Shown here piece by piece: positions 23,401 through 32,400 of a stretch of DNA of 64,000 nucleotides. A program made the translations under genes and the position numbers. Positions within the stretch are counted from its first letter, which is position 1. Each line of letters begins with the position of its first letter. Where the stretch lies: contig JANRIG010000009.1 in the NCBI GenBank assembly GCA_033765235.1, positions 1 to 64,000 of the forward strand. Direction: 5' to 3'. This DNA comes from JANRIG01 sp033765235 (GTDB lineage: Bacteria; Bacteroidota; Bacteroidia; Cytophagales; UBA9547). The notes under the pieces were generated by a model. The model did no database searches. It was given only the letters and a program-made list of their open reading frames with translations, and had not been told where the DNA came from.

Positions 23401-26400
23401 GAAGAATAACGCGGTTTGTGGTGCAGTAGGCAAAACTGTTACATTGCCTGCCACCACAATTGGGGCAAATAATTCTAATGAAACACTTGAGCTTCTTGTA
23501 ATATTTCCGTTGGTCATTGTAATCTGCGAGGTGATACTACATACCCCATTTACCAAAAAATTATTGTTAAAAGTATGGCTACCTGAGTTTCCAGTCACTG
23601 TAGTATTAGTATTGATAGTGACTTGACCATTGGCAATGACGTTATTTACTAAATTTTTGATGCCCGGATTGCCAAAAGTAATGGCACTGAAAACTACAGT
23701 ACCCGAGGGGTCTATAGTTTGCGGATTGTTTCCTAAAAAATTGATTGTGCCTCCTGTCTGTGAATAGGTACCTCCTGATGCTACTATATAATTGCCTGAT
23801 ACTGTGTGTGTAGCTAGAGTAGCTGCTGTAGCACCTGCTGCAATTGATAAATTTCCGAAAGCATTTATACTACCCACAATATTTGTATATCCATCTCTAA
23901 ATTCAATATTATTAAAGGTAGCATTTGTCTGAATAGTTTTGGCTGTAGCTGATACAAAAGCCATAGTACCCGTGCATGAGAATATACCTGTACCGTTTAC
24001 TAACCAATCACCGGCAACACTATGTACTACCCCACCATCTACCCAGTTTGCTCCGGAGTTGATATTTACCGACCCAAAAATATTAAGTCTGTTATAGGTA
24101 GTGGTAATACCTGAGGTAAGTCCAGCTGTATTGAAATTGACATGGTACATAGATATAGGATTTGTACCAAACACTTTGCTTAATGAGCCATTAAAATTTA
24201 CAGTAGTAACACATATGGGAGATTTGCTCCAGTTGAGCGTACCATAGTTATATATATCTCCACGTATGTCAAATAGTGCACCTGCGCAGTTGGCTGATTG
24301 TATGTCAAAAGTGGCACCGGAGGCTACCATTACGTTTTGTCTGAACGTAAAGTATCTGTTCACAGAATTTTCTACAGAGGCAGTACCCAGTACTGATAAT
24401 GTGAATATATCTAAATCTCTATCTACAGATGCAGTATGAGGTGCTTGCACAACAAACGAGGTAAGTCTGTCAGTAAACTCAGCCACAGTAGGGTGTGGCC
24501 CTGTACCATCTGGGTTTCTCGACCAGTGCAAAGCATTGTTGAATGATGCTGAGGCAGTATTTGAGTAATATGTTTTTTGAGGATAGTTCCATATCACACG
24601 GTCAGTAGGATTGGGATTGGTATAGGTAGCACCTGTGAATGTGCCCACCGCATCGTTGAATGTGATGACTCCTACAGGTGAGCCTGTGCGTTGTACGTTG
24701 TAGGTAGTGCCTCCTGTAAAAGTAACATTAGAAGCTGTAAAGTCTGCAAATGATACATTGTCCAAATTAAGATATACACTGCCTGCACCGGATGCGAAGT
24801 GGGTATTGCTAAAGTTGTTAGTGGTATGGATATTACCATCTGATATTACAAGACCACCATTGCCCAAATTGTAAAAATTGGCATATTGAGCTCCAAACGT
24901 AGCCCCTGAGTTAGTTTGCACAATGGAGTAATTACCTGCACCATTGTTGCTTAAGGTAGCAAATCCTGTGGCTGTAGTGCCCACTACATTCATAGTACCC
25001 TCGTTATTTATGATTACAGTATTAGCAGCCCTTAGGTTTGCAGACGGGTTAATATTTAATGTAATGCCTACAGGCACCAGCATATTGCGACCTATAGTAG
25101 CGGTATTGAGTAATGTACGATTACCACTTCCTTCAAATGATAATGTATTGTAGGTGAGTCCTGTAATGGTTTGGTCGCCTAAGCGTGAGAGTATCACTGT
25201 AGATTGAGTGCCTGCATTGAAGGTGCCAATATTGTTTTGCGGAGCATTGAGATACAATGTGTGGGTATTGGAAGACAAAGTCACAGTACCTGCACCTGAA
25301 AGCATACCAGTGACAGAAATAATTTTTGCCGGAGCAGCAATATTAAGAAGACCCGCACTAATTGTTAAATCATTGATGATGTTGAGGTCTCCTTGAGGGG
25401 CTAAAGTACCTGTGAATGTATTGGCTAAGTTGTAAAAGGTTTGTCCGGCAGGAATACTAAAAGTGCCTAATCCATAATAAATCACATTGTTGCCGGTAGC
25501 AGTAGTGACCAATGTGCCTCCTGCAATATTAATACCATTGATACTTATAAGTGAATTATCCGCTTGGGTGAATATACCATTGACCTGAAGCGTGCCACGG
25601 ACAGCAAAGTTTGGATGATAGTTGGTAAGGTTTCCAATAACTCTGGGATTAACTAAGCCTAATGGATTAGCACCTTGCGAAATGATAGAAGCATTGCTGC
25701 CTGTGAATGAATATGTGCCATTGTTTGAATTAAATGTGCCTGAAGCACCCATTACAAGGTCTGCGCCAAACTCGTAGTTTGCAACTACAGCAGAGTTCCA
25801 AAAACCAAGTACTGATACATTGCCTCTGATGATTTTATTTCCTAGTACACCACTGATATTAAATGTTAGTCCGTTGCCAACCAATAAACTACCTGCCACA
25901 CTTATAGTACTATTGCTAAATGTGCCTGATGTAGCTCTTATTTCTGTATTTCCCAATATATTAAATGTAGCGTTGGCAGTGCTACCTATGGTGCCTCCGG
26001 TGAATATGACATCGCCCCCCAGAGTATGAGCTGTGCCTGTAGCACTATTATCGCCTAAGATACCTGTAAGTGTAGTGTTGCCCAATACATTGATATCAGA
26101 TGCACCTGTTTCTAAAGTACCTGCAGCCACCATTAAATATCCATTTACGGTGGTGTTGGTGGTCAGTGATTTGGTGTTGCCTCCACTGATAGATAAGTTG
26201 TAATAACCACCGGTACCCAAACTTTGAACTCCATTCAAATAATAGTTTACAGTATTGCCTGTGGCTGCATAGTTTTGATTGGTCAATGAGGAGGTGCCTC
26301 CTATATATAAGGCAGCATTTATATCTTGCGTTAAACTTCCTAAACCATTTAGTGCAGTGGTAGAAAACAGGATGCCACTGTTGGTCATATTTCCTGATAC

Positions 26401-29400
26401 ATTGCTTGTAGCAAGTGTTGCAAATCCATTATTATTAGTACTGCCTCCTAAATTAAATGTAGTAGAGGTAAGTGTGCCGTTGTTGATCAAATTTCCTAAT
26501 ACATTGCTTGTAGCAAGTGTTGCAAAGCCATTGTTATAAGTACTGCCTCCTACATTGAATGTGGTAGAGGTGAGTGTGCCGTTATTGGTAAAACTGCCGG
26601 GTATGGTTACGGTCGTAAAGATGGCTGTGCCATTGTTGGTGAAAGTACCTGATACTGTACTGTTGGTAACGGTAAACGATGCTCTGTCTGTGGAAGTATT
26701 GCCTGTAAATATGGCGTTGGTAATAGCTAATGCTGCACTATTGCCTGATATGGTGTTATTTAATCCTGCAAATGTGTAACTTCCTGTGCCTGATGTAAAT
26801 GTAGCTCCTGAGTTTACTACTAAATTGCCCTCAAGTATGTGGTTTACAGCTGCTGAGTTGGTCCATGTTCCTAACACTGATACATTAGAAGCATAGTACT
26901 TGTTGCCAATTAAACTATTAAAAGTAATAGTACGACCTGTGCCTACAAATACACTTCCCAACACACTCAAAGTACCTTGTGCTACAGTGGCATTGCCCAC
27001 TGAAACATCTGTATTTCCAAGTATATTGAATGTAGCGTTGGCAGTGCTACCTATGGTGCCTCCGGTAAATATGACATCGCCCCCCAAAATATGTGCTGTG
27101 CCTGTAGCATTATTATCGCCTAAGATCCCTGTAAGTGTAGTATTGCCCAATACATTGATATCAAATGCACCTGTTTCTAAAGTACCTGCAGCCAGCATTA
27201 AATGTCCATTTACAGTGGTGTTGGTGGTCAGTGACTTAGTGTTGCCTCCACTGATAGATAAGTTGTAATAACCACCTGTACCTAAACTTTGAACTCCATT
27301 CAAATAATAGTTTACAGTATTGCCTGTGGCTGTATAGTTTTGATTAGTCAATGAGGAGGTGCCTCGTATGTATAAGGCAGCATTTATATCTTGGGTTAAA
27401 TTTCCTGAACCATTTAGTGCAGTGGTAGAAAACAGGATGCCACTATTGGTCATATTTCCTAATACATTGCTTGTTGCAAGTGTTGCAAAACCATAGTTGT
27501 TGGTACTGCCTCCTACAATGAATGTGGTAGAGGTAAGTGTGCCGTTGTTGGTAAAACTGCCGGGTACGGTTACTGTGGTAAAGGTGGCTGTGCCATTGTT
27601 GGTGAAAGTGCCTGATACTGTACTGTTGGTAACGGTAAACGATGCTCTGTCTGAGGAAGTATTGCCTGTAAATATGGCGTTGGTAATAGCTAGTGCCGCA
27701 CTATTGCCTGATATGGTGTTATTTAATCCTGCAAATGTGTAACTTCCTGTGCCTGATGTAAATGCAGCGGCTGAGTTTACTACTAAATTGCCTAATATAT
27801 TATAGTTGCTGTTAGCACCTCCTAAACCTATTGTCCAAGCACCCGCAATGGTAATGTTTCCCATAATATTCACTAAAGGTATTGCTGTACCTGAATTGCT
27901 AAAGGTACCTGATACACTTACATTGCCCATAATATTCAGCCCTTGCAATGCTGCACTGCTTGTAAATGTGCTGCCGGCATCTACATTGACATCACCAAAT
28001 TGTTTGATACCGTTTAGGTTATTGAGCGTGAGTGTGCGTGCACTGTTCACATTGGTAGCGCCTAATACAGTAATATTTGCCTGACCTATGGTGGCATTGC
28101 CTGCACTTACATGCACATCACCATTTATGGCAAAGTCTGTAGTAGGTGTGCTGCCTATGGTGCCAGCATTGAATACTACATTATTAAGTACATTTGTGCC
28201 TAATATGTTATTATCTGTAAGCGTACCACTAATGGTGGTGACTCCAAGTACACTTAAAGTTTGGTCTGCTACCTGAAGGATATTGGTAGGAGTGATGTGC
28301 AAGTTAGCCAATATATTTAATGTATTTCCTAATGTTTTGGTAGAGGCGGCACCTGTAACAGATACATTGCCATAGGTATTTACACCATTATTAATAGTGT
28401 AGGCTGCACCGTAATATTCTACTATGGATGATGTGTTTGAAGTAAACCCATCTACAGTAGTAGTAATATAATTATTGCCCGACGACAATCTTAATAATCC
28501 GCTGCCTATCAATGTGTTGGCAGAAATACCTGTAAATGCAGCTTTGTCTAAAGTAGCTCCTGATTGTATATCAAGGAGTGAAAGAGTTTTAGAGGTGGCA
28601 GAGGATATTGTAATATGATTACCATTGCCTATCAATACTTTTGACCCGGCAGTAGGAATATTAGGTGCAGCAGCACCTCCAAATGTCACGAGCGACCATG
28701 TAGTGTTGTTTTCCCAGTTGCCATCTGCGCGGCTGTAGTAAGTTACATTAGGGTCAAAGGCATAAATAGGACCTGCAGTATAGTTAGTATTGAGAGAGCT
28801 TGCGCTAGTTCGCGTAAAATCTATAGTTCCACCACCTGCTGTAGTAGTAACTGTACCATCTAAAACCCAACTAGTGCCATTGTATTGAGCACCAATGTAG
28901 CTTCCAAGTACGGAGGTAACAGCCTCTGAATTGACAAAAGTGAAGCTGAGGTTAGCATCTATAGCAGATATGCCACCGGATGCTATATTCCAATATTTAT
29001 TTAATGAAAATGTATTATCAGTTTGGTTTGGCTCTTTGCCTGCTACAGCTCTGGCTGTGATGTATCCGCTGCCTGACAATCCTGTAATTGTGTACGAAGC
29101 GGGGGTGTAAAGTACCCCTGTACCTACCGGAAATGTGAAACTTTCAGTGCCTGTAATTTCTTTTATTAGTGAGCCGGTACCTGTAGTCACATACATGTTG
29201 GCGGATGAAGGTGTGCCAAATATAGTAGAAGCGTTTTGAATGATGACATTATTGTTTCCTAATGATACCAACCCTGATGCTAACGTGTTCACACCCATAA
29301 TAGTGGCAGAGCTAATAAGTGGTTTGAAGCCTCCGCCGTATATACCAATGTTATTATAGACAGTACCTGTAATAGATTGTGCAGTGCCTGTATAATTTAT

Positions 29401-32400
29401 TATATTTCCGGGAGCAGAAGCTGAAAGTATACCTATTGCCATAGGTGCTGCTGCATTGCTGTAGTTAAGTACTGCATTGGTACCATTTATAAATTCAGAA
29501 GCTGCATCATCCCCTAACAACTGACCTGCAATACCTAAGATAGTATTTAAGTTATTTGTTAAGCTCACAGCACCTGATACAGATACTATTCCTGTATAAT
29601 TAATAGGAGAGGTGCCACTTATGGTTTGGCTATTGGTATTGAATATGTAAGCACCGTTGCTTGATACAAAAGTACCGTTGTTTACAAAACCATTCATTAA
29701 TTGGTAGGGTGGATTATTGGTATTAGTCCAAATGCCACCTGTAGCAATAGTAACACTTCCATTTAGTACATTGACCCCTGCAAGGGCATTATCATTTAAT
29801 ATACCTCCTGATAATATATTGGTAGCACCTGCCACAGATATATTAAAGGTGGATAATTGTAAGGTGGTAGAGTTAGTAGTGTTTATAGAGCTTATATCAA
29901 GATTGCCGTTTACAACTATATTTCCCCCCAATGTACGTACGCGCGCAGCTGTATTAGTGTTGCCTATAATATTTAAGTTGTAATAAGTGACACCTCCCTT
30001 TACTGATTGCGCATTGTTTTGATAATATGTCACTGTGTTACCCAAAGCCGAGGCATCGAGGTTGGTGATTGCTGAAGTACCTCCCACAGATAGGTTGGCA
30101 TTAATGCCTTGAGTAAGTGTACCTGAGCCTGATAAAGCTGTTACGATCCTGAGGTTGGTAATGTTAGCATAATTGCCTGATATATTGAGTGTGCCATTCA
30201 CAATCATATCCGAAGATGTACCTCCTATAGTATTGTTTATTCCATAAAAATTATATGTATTAGTACCTGTGGTAAATGTAGTGCCTGTATGATATAAATC
30301 AGCGTTAAATGAACAAATATTATTACCTGTCTCTACCCATGCACCATCTATATACACATTATTACCAAAATAATTATTATTTGAACCTCCTCCATTGTTA
30401 TTGTCGCTCAATGTACCTGCAACAGATGTAATACCTAATACCGTAAATGGTAATGCAGCTAACTGGAGAGTAGCACTATTGTTTATCAAACACATACCCA
30501 GCACACTTGTACCAGTACCAAGTGTTTTTACGCTATTGCCGGTAATTATGAGGTTTTGATATTGGTTTAGAGTAGCTGGCAATGCATAAGTACCTGTGCC
30601 ATAGTACTCTACGGTATTTCCAGGAGAATTAATAAAACCATTGACAGTGACAGAAGGCAAGGTACCGTTTGACAGTCTTAATGTACCTGCCCCAGCAAGA
30701 GTATATATATTTATGTTTGCCAACGATGCCCTGTCCAAGGCAGCATCTATATCTATGGTGATACCTATTATAGTTTTATTGGCTGTGTTCATAGTGATGG
30801 TGTGCCCACCTCCTATACTTACTACACTGAAGTTTGTAGGGTAAAGACCACTTGAAACTCCACCTATGGAAACAAGTGACCAACTGTTGCCATCTTCCCA
30901 AGTGCCTGAGGCTCTGCTGTAAAACACCTGCCCTCCTTGAAATGAACTTTGTGGACCTGCTGTCCAATATTGGTTTAGGTTTGGTAATGATGTTTTGTTA
31001 AATGAAATAATAGCACCTCCTGTTATGGTATTTACAGTGCCATCTGTAAGCCATGAGCTGCCGTCATAATGAGCTCCGAGATAGCTGCCTGATACTGAAG
31101 CTGTGGCATCAGAGTTTTCATAATAAAAAGCTAAGTTTGCATTGATGTTGGACAAACCGGTAGAGGCAATAGTCCAGTATTTGTTGAGAGATAATATATT
31201 ATCTAACTGGTTGGGAGCCTTGCCTATAGTGGGAGTAGCTGTGATATTGCCTGAGCCTGAAAAGCCAGATAAGGTAAGGATAAGCCCGGCATAGGAGCCT
31301 GACCGTGCCAATGGAAAATCATAAATGCCTGTAGCAGTGACAGCGCGTGTAAGAGTACCCACACCTGTGATAGATATAGCATTGGTATTAGTATATATAC
31401 CTGATATGGTGGCAGTAGGAGAGATGAATAGGTTAAATGCGCCAAGGGCAATATTGCCATTGGTTAATAATAGTTGACCTGACACAGTGGTATTAGCCAG
31501 TAAATTTTTGGTGGAATTTCCTGCTATTTCTATATTTTCATACAAAAATGAGGGTATTTGTTGTGTGCCCGAACCTGCAAAACGGATAAAACTGCCCGAA
31601 CCGCCTGTGATGGAAAGCAAGTTTGCAAATGTATTTGTATTGCCTCCTAAGTATAAGTTGTGCGCCAACCCGGTACCTGTCATAGCAAAACCTGATGTAC
31701 CTGCCAATCCAAAATTTCCAGATACTGTGACGTTGTTGGGGTTAGTAGCCGAATATCTGAAATTGGTAGCAGCACTTCCTGCATAATTGCCTGTAATAGA
31801 TAAGTTGGTAGCCCCTTGCAGTACAAATGCATTACCATTGCTTTGTAGCGTAAAATTGCCTCCTACATTTATTTGTCCTACTCCATTAGTATAAAATATA
31901 CTGTTTTGATTGGTGCCATAGGCAAGGCTTCCCGCTACATTTAAGATAGAGGCACTGTTAAAAAATACGCTACTCAAAGTAAGCACGGTATTTGTAGTAA
32001 AATCAAGTCTTAAATTATTAATTACAGATGCATCTGCAGGCAGCTCATAATCAGACAGCAAGGCTACTCCTCCTCCATAGCTAACATTGTATCTTGCTCC
32101 ACTTAATACTCCTAAAAATGTAGTTAATGCACTTCTGTCGCGACGCAGTGTGGCATTATCAGCCATCCATACTGCATTCACAGAGGGGTTGTCATTAGGT
32201 AAACATATAGGCAATGTAGAATTGAGCCTTAGAGTATAAGTGCCTGATATAGTGATAGGAGAAGATAAAAATACTGCGGTAGTACCTCCTGCTCCTATGG
32301 TTAAATTTCCCAAATTATTGGCAATATCTGCAGGCATTTCAAATCCTGAAGTGAGGGTAGTAGTATTAGAGTATTGTACATTATACCTGTCTGTAACTCC

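Noticed and set aside
25950..27790. Regular repeats that might suggest a CRISPR array
   Set aside because: Repeat units are 102 bases or about 1 kb, in frame and coding, without short palindromic repeats or unique spacers, and there are no cas genes.
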